DNA of 18,893 bases from Saccoglossus kowalevskii (Eukaryota; Hemichordata; Enteropneusta; Harrimaniidae): assembly GCF_000003605.2 (NCBI RefSeq), contig NW_003142304.1, positions 396,981 to 415,873 of the forward strand. Direction: 5' to 3'. The notes under the pieces were generated by a model that saw nothing but the letters and a program-made list of their open reading frames with translations, was not told where the DNA came from and did not search any database. Position numbers and translations under genes: made by a program. The stretch's first letter is position 1. Each line of letters begins with the position of its first letter. Positions 9,590 through 18,893 of the stretch are shown piece after piece.

Positions 9590-9935
9590 TATAAAGACAA
9601 GTTTGAATGAAAAAAAAATGTTGTGCATCAGTAACCCATTATGACTGATGTCAATGCCAAGTTTGAATGAAATCGGTTGAAGCATGTCCGAGAAACGGTT
9701 GATGACATGTCCAAATGTTGATTTTTGGCGTTTTGCGGGACAAAATGACCGCTAGTCGGTCAAAGGTCAACCAAATAAAAAATAAATTGATGTGCACATG
9801 TCTGCCATTATGACTCGTCTTTGTATCAGCTTTGAAGAAAACCTGTCCAGGCGTCTCTGAGAAATGACGATAGACGCACACACGGATATACACACAGACC
9901 CCAAAACATAAGTCCCGTTTCGAACTACAGAACTA
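9590..9935 (+). repeat. Pearl-like interspersed repeat, copy 2
   Basis: AAGTTTGAATGAAA occurs at about 9599 and 9659. It is followed by GAAGCATGTCCGAGAAACGG, AAAATGACCGCTAGTCGGTC, an A-rich run with TTGATGTGCACATGTCTGCC, and a terminal GACGCACACACGG with CCAAAACATAAGTCCCGTTT. These blocks occur in the same order as at 1-500. The copy is diverged and its terminal hairpin is degraded. The minus-strand ORFs here are repeat translations. Confidence 0.7.
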
Positions 9936-10423
9936 AGTGAAAAGTTGATGTAATACAAATTCAGGCGACAAATTGAATTATACTACTCATCATTTAACAG
10001 ACATATTAAAAACAAGTTTTCGTGATGTTTAACTTAACGTTCTGAGAGTAATGGCATAACGGTTTTAAATGATGACTATTTTCTCAGAATAACTCTTATA
10101 TCCATTGAGTACTAATTTGTTGTAGTCAAATCTGAATTCAAATCACCATTGGCGGCACGGAAATGGTTATAGCGGGAACCCAATGATCCGTACAACTTTA
10201 TAGTATGTTAGTTAAGTCTTTCTAACAAAAACACACCATCTGTCAATGTCTGAATCTAAATCCGTATCACAATATTAAAATGGTATATTATTCATGCGTT
10301 TGAAGTTTTGAATACCATAAAAAAGAGAAATATTATCCGTGTTTAATTTTCACAGATTTGATGTTGCTAGGATTACTAGGTTTATAGATTCTTGGTTTGT
10401 GAAGGAAACAATGCATTCTATGG
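9936..10423. other. No supported gene
   Basis: AT-rich, with no ORF or splice-flanked frame worth calling. GAATTCAAATCACCATTGGC near 10134 is unremarkable. Confidence 0.35.
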
Positions 10424-10515
10424 GAGAATTTGCATATTCACTGGGTTTTGAATTTAACGCATTCAGCAAATTAAGGGAAAATAAAATCCAGCAAATAATT
10501 AAGCACAATACAGTA
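10424..10515 (-). repeat. Partial family B-like element
   Basis: Read on the minus strand from 10515, it starts TACTGTATTGTGC. It then continues with TTTGCTGGATTTTATTTTCC and AAAACCCAGTGAATATG, the same phrases as the family B copy at 6894-7104. The far inverted end is not recognisable, so this is a truncated or decayed copy. Confidence 0.5.
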
Positions 10516-10737
10516 TAAGGCAGTATTGGTGAGTGAAAAAAAAAAGAAAAATGTAGCACCATAATAATTCTATCACGAATCAAAAATTGTAACTTTTTTA
10601 ACAAAATTAGAGCATGGATATTTTCTTTAATTTTGATAAAATTCTAGTAACATGCCATTTTTTTAAACTAAACTAATCACAGAAAATACACAGCACTTTT
10701 ACAGAACAAGATAGAAAACAGGCGAATAGAAAGGTTG

Positions 10738-10751
10738 GTAACCATAGTAAC
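10738..10751. promoter_or_regulatory. Perfect match to RFX X-box consensus
   Basis: GTAACCATAGTAAC fits the palindromic consensus GTNRCC-NN-RGYAAC at every defined position. RFX factors bind this motif upstream of ciliary and other genes in animals. The nearest candidate gene on the minus strand is the exon at 6651-6735, 4 kb away. Function is not shown, and a chance or TE-derived match is possible. Confidence 0.35.
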
Positions 10752-11867
10752 ACTCACAGTACTCAAGGTTTTTAAAAGAATGCATAACCGCAAATAAATA
10801 TACATCACGATGATTTCTACCTCATCCATTTATTTCTTCAAGCTTTTTTTACAAAATTGTTCATTCCCATCACAACATTAACAGGTAAGAAAGTGACCTG
10901 TTATTATAAAGGTTATTGCATCGCCAGAGAATTAAAAATTAATTTCTCTGCTGTCACCTACTTATCCTGCATATGTCGCCACATGGTGCGTATATGTACT
11001 CTGATTTGAACAATGTACCGGTATATTTATTTGTCATGCCTCTGATACAGGACAAATTTAATTGTATTATTTCACAAAGAAATAACATAAGGTAGCCGGT
11101 ACCCGACTGGAGATTACGAGCTCCGCAAAGGTCGAATATATTTGTAGACAAAGTCAAATTAAATTATCAACAACAAAATTTCAAAATTTTTACTCTTAAA
11201 ATGTGTAAGCCATTTTTTTCTTCATGAAAAAATAAAAGAAAAAGTAAAAAAAAAAAAATGTTATTTTGTCATTTTAAGTGAAGATTGTGGTGAAAATGTT
11301 AAACAAATTCGAAAAAAAAGTCCATGATAATTTTCATCTTCTAAATTACAACTTTATTCTGTTTTTTCAGCTGAAAATAAAATATTTCTGTTGTGCAACA
11401 TTCAAAATTAACAAACTCAATAGTTCCCATTTTAAAATTTCAACCACACAGCAACTACAAATATGATTACCAATGAAGCGTATATTTCTAAAAGCGGAAA
11501 TCTCTCCTCCATAACTTGTAGGATGTATTGATGCGGAGGATTATCTCCGGAGCCGCCTTGGATCAAGTGCCAATTTACTGCTTCAACAACAGTCGAAAAT
11601 CATAAATAATTTGTGAACCGACTTAGTACGTGCTTTCAGCACGACCGCATGGTATTTACAGGTATCTGCAGATGTAGTTACAAAATGTAATAAATACGAA
11701 CAACAATGTTTTGTCTTTCATTTCTAGCAGTTAGTGTTTATAACTAAATTAGTGAGAATACAGAATACAATTTTTTTTTGTATTTGTATATAAAGTGATT
11801 TTGCACTTGTCAGGGGGAGTCTGAAACTAAAGTTTTTTTTTTTTTTTTCAAATCAAATTACATTTTA
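10752..11867. other. Intergenic or intronic; balanced-GC patch at 11480-11660
   Basis: Most is AT-rich. The stretch 11480-11660 is richer in GC and has small palindromes (GGAGGATTATCTCCGG; CGTGCTTTCAGCACG). It could hold a first exon or promoter, but nothing proves it. On the minus strand an ORF from ATG at 11512-11510 to TAA at 11434-11432 reads MEERFPLLEIYASLVII then FVVAVWLKF, a 26-residue peptide with one hydrophobic segment. ORFs of this size arise by chance. Confidence 0.3.
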
Positions 11868-12007
11868 TTTAAAGTGCGGTGGTTCGACGCGCAGCGTGTG
11901 TTCGGATTTCATGTAAATAAACAATGTTTTTTACACACATTGTATACGTCGCTATGAGTGCCATATTGAACAGGCCGCGGCGTGACGACTGCCGCCCTTT
12001 CAAGTGC
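11868..12007 (+). mobile_element. MITE-like TIR element, family C copy 3 (diverged)
   Basis: The left end AAAGTGCGGTGGTTCGACGC matches the reverse complement of the right end, AAAGGGCGGCAGTCGTCACG, with several differences and a one-base offset. The interior keeps ATGTAAATAAACAATG, corresponding to TTGTTTGTAAACAATG in the 2831-2957 copy and in the same orientation. The GC content is clearly above the neighbourhood, and CpG steps are kept. Confidence 0.55.
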
Positions 12008-12015
12008 AAGGTTTT

Positions 12016-12156
12016 TTATTGAATTAATTTTCAGTTTATTTTTTTACTTGATTAAAAAGTCCATGCGAAACACAAGACAGATTAGTCGTTTCAGCAACAA
12101 CAAAAATACAATTCCATGGTGCAATCCTCGAGATTGAGGAGCTTGGGTTTAAGTTC
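12016..12156 (+). repeat. Interspersed repeat, family D copy 1
   Basis: It aligns over its length with 14487-14628. Shared blocks in order are TTAATTTTCAGTTTATTTT, GATTAAAAAG, ATAGATTA/CAGATTAG, AACAACAA, TTCCATGGTGCAATCC, GATTGAGGAG/GATTGAGAAG and GGTTTAAG. The substitutions are scattered, so both copies are old. The family is unknown to me. Confidence 0.65.
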
Positions 12157-13140
12157 AAATATAACCACTGAACTTACTGACTGGATGATAAAAAAGATTA
12201 ATTAGGGTCAAATAATATAAAAAATTAAGATCAGCAAAATTGCAAGCATTTAAGTTGTAATGTTTTGAATGAAATGTAGTAATTTAACTCAAAATCAGAC
12301 AAGATAAATAATGAAATCAATATCCAGTACTTGAGATGATTTCAGTAATTAGGAATCTACCATTTTATCTGCAGGGGTTTGGGCTAGGCAAAAATTTGGA
12401 GAGAAATTCTGAAAATAAAGTGTGATCAATACAATAAATAAATACAGAGTAGCATTTATGCCCCTCTTGATCAGTACCCCCAAAGTGTCAACACAACCAA
12501 TAAAGAAAGAATTACCCCCCCCCCCCCGAGTCAATATTATTGTTGATGGTTGACAAACAAGTTCAGATGGCTTATTATGTTGTAGCATTTAGTATTTTGT
12601 TACAAGGTAGCGAGGCAACTGACAACTGTCATCCACATGTTAAACTCTTTCCAATATTATATTCCCAAGTGAAAAGTGAACCATTACTAATCTACATAAA
12701 TTCTTCATAAAAAGTAGTGACAAAAATACAATTAAGATAATTTTAGTCACATTTCTTCCATTTTAAGAAATGAAATTTTTAGTCTTAAAAGATTAAGATT
12801 TATTCCCTATATTTGGGAATATCTGGTTGTCTACATTTCACGATATAAGTGTGCTTCACTTTCAATTTCATTTAAGTCATATAATTTATAAATAAATATG
12901 TTGGTCACCAGTGTGCCCTCTAAGTCGATAAGACCTGCCAATGACGCACAGAGATTTACTGTGATGCAACTAATTACGCTAATGACGCTACAGAAAATCC
13001 TACATTGATCTTGAAAACAAATCTTTTTATAGTTACAAAATTTTATTAAAACAAAATTGACATTTTATAACAACATAAATGTAAAACTGAAAAAAAAATC
13101 AGAAGCTACAACATTTTCATATATAATTTTATGTTTTATA
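12157..13140. other. No supported gene
   Basis: The only notable item is a 13-C run at 12515-12527 followed by GAGTCAATATTATTG. The minus ORF spanning it (12349-12588) includes a Gly run from the homopolymer and is not convincing. Confidence 0.4.
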
Positions 13141-13200
13141 TTAACCCTTATTCTGCCAGCCCCATGTACTTTTACATTGACTTGACCAGATAGGGGTTAA
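13141..13200 (+). repeat. 60-bp fold-back with TTAACCC ends
   Basis: TTAACCCTTATTCTG at the left faces CAGATAGGGGTTAA at the right, an imperfect terminal inverted repeat of about 13 bp enclosing CATGTACTTTTACATTGA. It is probably a tiny or truncated MITE. Confidence 0.5.
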
Positions 13201-13398
13201 ATTTTGGAAAGATATCGCGTAATGAGTGAAAGATGCATTTTGCTACAAATACGTCTACCACAACAATTGAATGATTTGATTTTGAACTTGTATTTCTCTT
13301 ACATAGTTCAATGTCAAAATGCCATCTTTCAGAGCTATATGGTGCAAGATATCTTTACTTCATGAAAATTGCCCATCATAAAATGTGTATAGCACATT

Positions 13399-13560
13399 AT
13401 TAAAGTGGGGGAGTCGTCCCCTGCGTATGCGTCAGTTGGCCATCGCGTGTCGTTGTTTACAAACAAGGGTTTACCCTTTGCGTTTTTAGCATGTGTTGTT
13501 ATCGTCGCTTGGGACTCAATTCCAGCGCGTGCGCAGGTGACAACCCTCTCGCTTTAAGTG
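13399..13560 (-). mobile_element. MITE-like TIR element, family C copy 2
   Basis: The left end TTAAAGTGGGGGAGTCGTCC matches the reverse complement of the right end, CTTAAAGCGAGAGGGTTGTC. Relative to 2831-2957 it is inverted and shares long interior blocks (GTTGTTTACAAACAAG, CCTTTGCGTTTTT, TGTGTTGTTATCG). It is about 35 bp longer than copy 1, mostly near GACTCAATTCCAGCGCGTGC. Confidence 0.65.
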
Positions 13561-14486
13561 TAGAAATGCATTGCAATCACAAACTACAAACAGAACATAC
13601 CATATTACCGTTATATATCAAAATACGAACATCAGAGAAAAAAACTACCCACATCAGTAAAAGGTAAATTTACATATCTATTCACATTAAAAAAATATTA
13701 TTGTTGAACGCAGTTTTCTTACTATAAAAGAGGTCAACCCACTGTCAATGCGTTGAATAAGTTCAGTAAATCAAAAACAAAATGACGCCCGTAAATAACT
13801 TCTCATTGGGGCAAAAAAAAAAGTCTGCCTACTCAATTTCTGGCAGTGCTAAAGAATTGATACTGCAGGATCTTATTCTTAGAGACATGATGTCACCAGC
13901 ATTGTAAACTACATTTAAAATATATGCTTGGAAAAATATTGACACGAAAATTTGAATGGCAATGAATCGACAAGAGGTCATCTTTATTTTTAACGGAAAA
14001 AGTGATGCCTAAATACGATATGTATATTATATATGATATTATAAAACAAGCACAATAAACCGATCCGCCAACTACAACTAGGTTTAAGCTATCCAATAAA
14101 CGAAAAAAACATTTATCTTTTCAAGACGAATAGAAGGGGCTAGCCGGTGAAGGTCGTTAGAAATGTTCCAAGTTGCGATCCCTGACTGAGTACCTCAAAT
14201 TTAAGTGCGATATTCACAGATAATAATGTCTGTATGCCACTATGAAAAGACTTGCCGGCTAAAGAATTGTGTTGAGCTTCTAAATCTATATAAAGTATCA
14301 AAATATATGGGTTTTTTTTGGTTGTAAAATCTAGAATATGAAGGGAACAATGAATCAATCCTTTCAATAGAATGCTCTGCTATTAAGAGGCTATGCTTTC
14401 GCGGAAAGCCATACCAAGCGCAGTCCGAGCACAGCGCTAATTCACACCTTAGACAATAGCCGTTTCCAGACCGGGGATAGAGGGAC
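13561..14486. other. No supported gene
   Basis: The two minus-strand ORFs here (13893-14096 and 14140-14367) lack domain-like content and plausible splice context. A GC-richer patch at 14390-14480 carries no recognisable motif. Confidence 0.35.
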
Positions 14487-14628
14487 TGGGATTTAATTAA
14501 TTTTCAGTTTATTTTCTTGGATTAAAAAGGAGTTGGAAAGAATAGATAGATTATTTGTTTAAACAACAACAATAGTATCCCATGATTCCATGGTGCAATC
14601 CCTGGGATTGAGAAGTCACGGTTTAAGA
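14487..14628 (+). repeat. Interspersed repeat, family D copy 2
   Basis: This is the partner of 12016-12156, in the same orientation. It differs by small indels and scattered substitutions, and carries a duplicated-looking CCCATGATTCCATGG where copy 1 has ATTCCATGG. Confidence 0.65.
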
Positions 14629-14809
14629 GCGAAGCTGTTTTTAAAATGGCGGTCAATTATTTGTACAGTGTAGTATACTAGTAGTTAGGATTATTTCGGG
14701 AAAAAGATACTAGTATTTATTTGTAATGTACATTTATAACATTATATTTGTACCGACCTTATTACCCTTCATAAATACCATATGGTTAGTAGCCTCAATT
14801 TATATTTAA

Positions 14810-14977
14810 TACTGTAGAATACTTTATTTTCGCTTTGAATTTATTTTCGCTATTTTCGCTGAAAGGATGATTCCGTGGAAATATAATCCAGCGAATATAC
14901 GTTTTTCCTTATATTTCCCATTCAACTCATCAAAAATCAGTGAAAATAAATTCCATACAAAACACCCAAAATGCCTT
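14810..14977 (-). mobile_element. Fold-back MITE, family A copy 2 (inverted, truncated)
   Basis: From 14810 the sequence TACTGTAGAATACTTTATTT is identical to the start of the reverse complement of 4307-4490. It follows that sequence through TAATCCAGCGAATATAC and ATCAGTGAAAATAAATTCCA, with an extra TTTTCGCT block near 14845. The match fades at about 14977, so the distal inverted repeat is missing. Confidence 0.75.
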
Positions 14978-15231
14978 TTCACAGTATACTCAAGCCAAAA
15001 AGGTTTCGCTTTGCTTTCTCCTCAATTTTAAACATTGAACATATACATCTTGTTGTTATTGTACTGAACAATTTTAACACACAAAAAAGTTACACCATGT
15101 CACCGCATCATTAATTATTTATTAAAGTCTTATATACTAGTTTTACTATTGACATGAACACATACCTAATACAAAGTAAATTACTTGAGTCAAAACAAAT
15201 TTTTCCAAAAACAAAACAAGAAAAAACACAG

Positions 15232-15370
15232 GTTCACTGATGCTATGAACTTCCCTGCTGCATCGCTAGAATCTATGTTTTATGCTTGTGTTGAAATGGC
15301 AAAGAGGAGGTACCAGCAAGATGCAAGCAATTACAAATCCAACACGACTATTTTTAAATACGATGTATAG
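15232..15370 (+). CDS. Weak candidate exon, unrecognised
   Basis: After an acceptor-like ACACAG (15226-15231), one base then TTC opens a frame reading FTDAMNFPAASLESMFYA, CVEMAKRRYQQDASNY and KSNTTIFKYDV, to TAG at 15368-15370. Base composition and residue mix are more protein-like than the surroundings. The pyrimidine tract is poor (A-rich), no upstream exon was found, and an internal AG|GTACCA could be a donor. It could be a decayed exon, a TE coding fragment or chance. Confidence 0.2.
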
Positions 15371-15441
15371 TCATGAAGCAATTAACGCAAATTGAGAATA
15401 TACATGTTATGTTTTGTACAATCAGTATAAACAGATGTAAG

Positions 15442-15642
15442 ACTCTTAGGGGTCAAACATTTGAAATCATTTGGGAGGGGTAGAATGTGACAGTGCATTT
15501 TTTTTTGTCTTATCTGTCATTTATTTTTTTAATGTGTCAACATCTTTTCCCTGCAAACCTTTTTATGCATATTGTTTTTTCCTCTGTGTCTAGCTTGCAA
15601 TATTGCAGCCCCCTAATGATTACAAATGGTTGATCCCTTAGT
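15442..15642 (+). mobile_element. MITE-like element, family E
   Basis: The left end ACTCTTAGGGGTCAAACATT, then TGAAATCATTTGGGAGGGG, matches the reverse complement of the right end, ACTAAGGGATCAACCATTTG, then TAATCATTAGGGGG. The inverted repeat spans about 33 bp, with a two-base indel and a few mismatches. The flanking pentamers are GTAAG (15437-15441) and GTACG (15643-15647), a possible 5-bp target duplication with one change. The interior is T-rich and non-coding. Confidence 0.7.
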
Positions 15643-15960
15643 GTACGTTTTTTTATAGAACTACCGGAACACATTGTGTCATACAATTTCTAAAGGTCTT
15701 TAAACATATGTCACATCAGTGTCAGAAATAACACTTGTTTGCAGGAAACCTCAAATCTGAATCAAATAACAATACTGTCTCTATGGAAACAGGTTTATAT
15801 GTACAGTAGTGAAATTCATTATAACAGCATTTTTATAATTTATATATAATTTATTATATTTTCAAAATATATTCTAAAAAATTTTCTTCAATATTTTCTG
15901 AACAAAAAATATTTGAGTACAGCATTTTTCAACAAATGCATACAAAAATCTGTTGTTTGT

Positions 15961-16027
15961 AATAATTTATTGTTTTTGTAATATTAATTTATTGTTTTTG
16001 TAATATTAATTTATTGTTTTTGTAATA
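15961..16027 (+). repeat. 22-bp tandem repeat, three copies
   Basis: ATTTATTGTTTTTGTA with a preceding ATATTA recurs three times. The second and third units (15981-16002, 16003-16024) are identical, and the first lacks two bases. Confidence 0.9.
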
Positions 16028-17481
16028 GAACATAATTTCCATGTAGAGAAAACAACAGGGTATGTTACCTACAAAATTAAGAGTCTGTCATTTTATTCTG
16101 TTACCTTTCACAAAATGTATTTCGCAAATATTTATTATATCTAGATGTCTGAAAAATGTCAATTTAAATATACACAGCTGGCAACAGAGACAAGAGAAAA
16201 GCTGATTGTTTGCTGATTTCGTCCATCTGCTACCTTTACAAGATTTAATCTTAGTTGGTTTGAAAACAGAACTAACACAAGGGTGACTGGGTCAATGACA
16301 ACTTGAGAATTTTAGAACAATTTGGTATTTCATTGTTTTTGAAACTAAATAAAAAGATTTGAAATTAATAAATATAATAACACGATAGTTGTATGTAAAT
16401 TAGGTTGAAGTACGTGCCACTATATTATTATTAAAATCAGATATTGTAATGTTAAATTCTGTCATGCGTTTGTGTATTTTTCAGCTTGTTCATGTTGAAT
16501 GAAATGCACATCAGTGTGACTTGATATGTGAATTAATATACTACAAGTACATACATACACTATGAATTTATATTGCCAGTTATAAACGCACATTTTTTGA
16601 TTGTTCTGTTTTCCAAATTCTATGTGCTCACATTTGCTTTGATTTTGATTTTTTTTATGAAACTTTTTCATTGTTCATTGAATTATGTTTGACAAAAAAA
16701 AAAAACTAAAATAAATATTTTAACTGACATGTGTGACAGAAAACAGGTATCTACTTGTACGGTTTTGCATCAATTCAGAAATTCTTTTTTCAATGATGTG
16801 GAAGCAGTAAGCTTGAACATTATACATTGGACATTTAAGATGATTTCACCCAAATAAACATTTTTTTTAATTTATAACAAATCACTAAAAAAAACATATA
16901 TTGACCAAAAATACTATAAAAGTATAAAGACGGCTTCTTTACGAAAATATAACAATATGAAAGCATATCCTAGCAACAGTAGACAAAGATGAATGGAATA
17001 TAAATGACATACAATGTAAAAAAAAACATGTTTAGACATCTTTCAGGTAACTAACACAAATGTTTCAGTGAATTAATAGTTGACAAGTTCATTTATAGTA
17101 TGCATGACTTGAGCTTTCCCACCATTTAATACTTGCTATTTTTTTTTTTTTTTTTTACATAAATGCCGGTTTTGGGTCAAGCAGATAATTTTCTAGTTAT
17201 ACCTTATTATCAAACATTATCCTAAGATATTAAATAGTAAATTAGATAACTCATGAAATACGGCAAAATTAGGTTAGATTGGGTATGACAATATTTAAAA
17301 AAAAATGATGTAAATCTTGCATTTATTTAGTTCAAAGCAAGCGAAGAATAAATCAATCATTGAATAGTCTTCAAGGAATTCTTCATGTTTCCTTACTCTA
17401 CAAAAAATCAGTTTATTAACTATAAATTGAGTTTATGTATCAACTAAATCTGTTTAACTTCAAACTAAACTACTGAAGGTC
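16028..17481. other. AT-rich, possible 3'UTR or downstream of the minus-strand gene
   Basis: No coding frame is supported. If the exon at 17482-17553 is terminal, this holds its 3'UTR. A minus-strand AATAAA sits at 17417-17412, about 65 bp after the TGA, but such hexamers are common in sequence this AT-rich. A run of about 20 T lies near 17138-17157. Confidence 0.3.
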
Positions 17482-17553
17482 TCAAATTCTATTTAAACAG
17501 AAATTATTTATTAATATATCTCTTGCTCTTCGTCCAGCTGTTTTGTTCCTCAC
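17482..17553 (-). CDS. Candidate terminal exon, unrecognised protein
   Basis: On the minus strand, TTATTTTTAAG (AG at 17555-17554) precedes GTGAGGAACAAAACAGCTGG. Joined to the exon ending at 18074, two frames stay open. One (phase 0) reads VRNKTAGRRARDILINNF and CLNRI to TGA at 17484-17482. The other (phase 1) reads GEEQNSWTKSKRYINK to TAA at 17506-17504, in which case the coding part is shorter than given here. AAG|GTGAGG also resembles a splice donor, so this site could be the 3' end of a different exon. I do not recognise either peptide. Confidence 0.3.
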   Translation of the reverse strand: MRNKTAGRRARDILINNFCLNRI

Positions 17554-17960
17554 CTTAAAAATAACATTTTAATTCACAAAACAATAATAATAGCATGAAT
17601 TGACTTTCAATGTTACATTGTACTGTATAGTTACAATTAACGCTGGTGTGCATAGTTTAAAAAACAAAAGCTGTATGACGTGTAGATTCCTTTACATACA
17701 CCCCTTATGTTTCTATACAGGAAAATCTGTGTGATAGATGACATCACTATAGCAACAACATCAAATTCGAGAATAATTTGAATATCAGCATATGTGGTGA
17801 TTTGGATGAAAACAAAACCAATTTTGAATCTACGTAAAAATAGATTTTAACTACTACTTACAACACATATTTACTACCTCTTAGTTGTCATAATGTTCTA
17901 TTCTTGAATAAAAACTGATTTTTAGTTGGATACTGATTAACACAGCACAGAACACAAAGC

Positions 17961-17978
17961 TGATGATGATGATGATGA
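17961..17978 (+). repeat. (GAT)n microsatellite
   Basis: TGATGATGATGATGATGA is six trinucleotide units. It lies inside the proposed intron between 18074 and 17553. Confidence 0.9.
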
Positions 17979-18073
17979 AGAGAACATGACAATAAATAAC
18001 ACTGGTAGATGATAAAAATTTAAACAAACATCAGCAAATTTTCAACAAGATTTTATAAATGTGATAAACTTAC

Positions 18074-18185
18074 CAGTGATTTTCCTGAGTGTATATTTAG
18101 CCGAGAATTGATGCTTGTAGAGTTTTGCGCAACATCTGTGGATATCCAGGCAGTGATGACCACAGATACTGCGTATTGAGGAAAC
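18074..18185 (-). CDS. Candidate internal exon, unrecognised protein
   Basis: On the minus strand this 112-nt block is flanked by ATCACTAATGTACTAG (acceptor, with CACTAAT as a possible branch site) and AATCACTG|GTAAGTTT, a strong donor. Frame one reads VSSIRSICGHHCLDIHRCCA, then KLYKHQFSAKYTLRKIT, with a Cys/His cluster. Frame two, offset by one base, reads FPQYAVSVVITAWISTDVAQ, then NSTSINSRLNIHSGKSL. Frame three hits a stop. Both open frames continue into the candidate exon at 17482-17553. The block is richer in GC than its flanks. The gene would enter from beyond the right edge. Confidence 0.4.
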
Positions 18186-18792
18186 CTAGTACATTAGTGA
18201 TTAGACAAAATGGAATAATAATGAATATTGAAAGGAAGATTCCATTATTTATTTGAGGGAAGGAGGGAGGGCATCCATTGTGTGACAGCGCCCTCAGTTA
18301 AAATAAATATTTAATAATAGAGGGCTCACTTTGGTTGCAATTTAAAAATCAAGGTTTATATTTTTGCATGATTATTAAAAAGCAAGCAGCAACACACTAA
18401 CTGAAATTCCCAATTAACGAGTAAATTATATAATAATTTAATTAGATATTCAACATATCAAAACTAATGCACGCAACAATAATTAACTGTATTACATATG
18501 GTTCTATCTTTGTTAAACCTGACGCACACAAGCGCTATCAACTTAAGAAAAATTCATTCATGGGTGTTTGCTTAAGCAGATAGCTTCTGTGTACGCTCAA
18601 CTTTGCACCAGATTTTGGTCACTCGAGGCAAAAAGGTAAACATCTAATGTGTTTGATAATTATCGACATGAGTGTTCACCATGTCTGGTAAATGAAAATC
18701 ATCTGCTTAAGTGCAATTGCATGCACATTGACATAAAACAAATACGCCCATCACGTATTGTCATTATATCAATCAAAGTATTAAGATTTAGT
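18186..18792. other. No supported gene
   Basis: A GGGAAGGAGGGAGGG purine patch and GACAGCGCCCTCAG lie at about 18257-18298. CTTAAGCAGAT near 18573 recurs inverted as ATCTGCTTAAG near 18701, an 11-bp inverted pair that may mark a small decayed element. No upstream exon of the minus-strand candidate was found here. Confidence 0.35.
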
Positions 18793-18893
18793 TTATGTCA
18801 AAAATGACCGCCAGTCAGCCATATTTGATTAAATAAAAAACAAAACTTGATGTGCATATGTATGCCATATATGGGTCTCATATAAACAAAGAT
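18793..18893 (+). repeat. Pearl-like interspersed repeat, copy 3 (cut by window end)
   Basis: GTCAAAAATGACCGCCAGTC with AGCCATATTTG, an A-rich run, then TTGATGTGCATATGTATGCC and ATATATGGGTCTCATAT match the core unit seen at 100-200 and 9735-9815. It has the same orientation as the other two copies and continues past 18893. Confidence 0.65.

Noticed and set aside
9651-9958. Overlapping minus-strand ORFs
   Set aside because: They are translations of the second pearl-like repeat copy.
10954-11157. Minus-strand ORF including CGDIC
   Set aside because: No acceptor/donor pair supports it and the rest of the translation is not domain-like.
11880-11890. GGTTCGACGC as a tRNA or SINE box B
   Set aside because: No matching box A at the right distance and no cloverleaf; the sequence is explained by the family C terminal repeat.
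12349-12588. Minus-strand ORF with a Gly run
   Set aside because: The Gly residues come from a 13-C homopolymer; no other coding evidence.

Overview
This window looks like AT-rich non-coding DNA from an animal nuclear genome, most likely a marine mollusc and probably a bivalve. The reasons are the absence of long ORFs, the poly-A/T runs, candidate GT-AG introns, and a dense population of short repeats. The repeats include fold-back MITE-like elements and an interspersed family with a core period of about 150-175 bp, GACG-rich ends and a GC hairpin before CTAA. That layout resembles bivalve pearl/Helentron-type elements as I remember them. I see no rRNA, tRNA, CRISPR array, prokaryotic operon or intact transposase. 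The species call is an inference.

Coding content is sparse and lies mostly on the minus strand. The best candidate is an 85-nt exon at 6651-6735. It has a good acceptor and donor and an ATG in strong context, and it encodes an acidic, hydrophilic N-terminus (MDEKDAPSEDTPVLKG...). If real, it is the first coding exon of a minus-strand gene whose body continues toward or past the left edge. A second minus-strand candidate is a splice-compatible pair, 18074-18185 then 17482-17553, which could be the last two exons of a gene entering from the right edge. Two reading frames stay open across that junction, so its protein is uncertain. A weak plus-strand exon candidate lies at 15232-15370. I recognise none of these proteins.

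Layout: 1-500 pearl-like tandem-core repeat ending in a hairpin; 2831-2957 GC-richer TIR element (family C); 3181-3400 39-bp tandem array; 4307-4490 fold-back MITE (family A); 4620-5035 bivalve-style interspersed repeat; 5943-6193 32-bp tandem array with repeated TGATGTCATCA; 6651-6735 exon; 6894-7104 second fold-back MITE (family B); 7917-8614 TIR-bounded 0.7-kb element; 8680-8817 near-perfect hairpin holding a 21-bp tandem repeat; 9590-9930 second pearl-like copy; 10738-10751 perfect RFX X-box match; 11868-12007 and 13399-13560 two more family C copies; 12016-12156 and 14487-14628 a repeat pair (family D); 13141-13200 short fold-back; 14810-14977 inverted, 3'-truncated family A copy; 15442-15642 MITE with a candidate 5-bp target duplication (family E); 15961-16027 22-bp tandem repeat; 17482-18185 candidate terminal exons; 18793-18893 third pearl-like copy running off the edge.

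I found no clearly novel multi-gene system. The most useful observations are the unannotated exons, several small inverted-repeat families found by internal comparison, and two possible regulatory clusters. All were read by eye, and end coordinates of repeats are approximate to a few bases.
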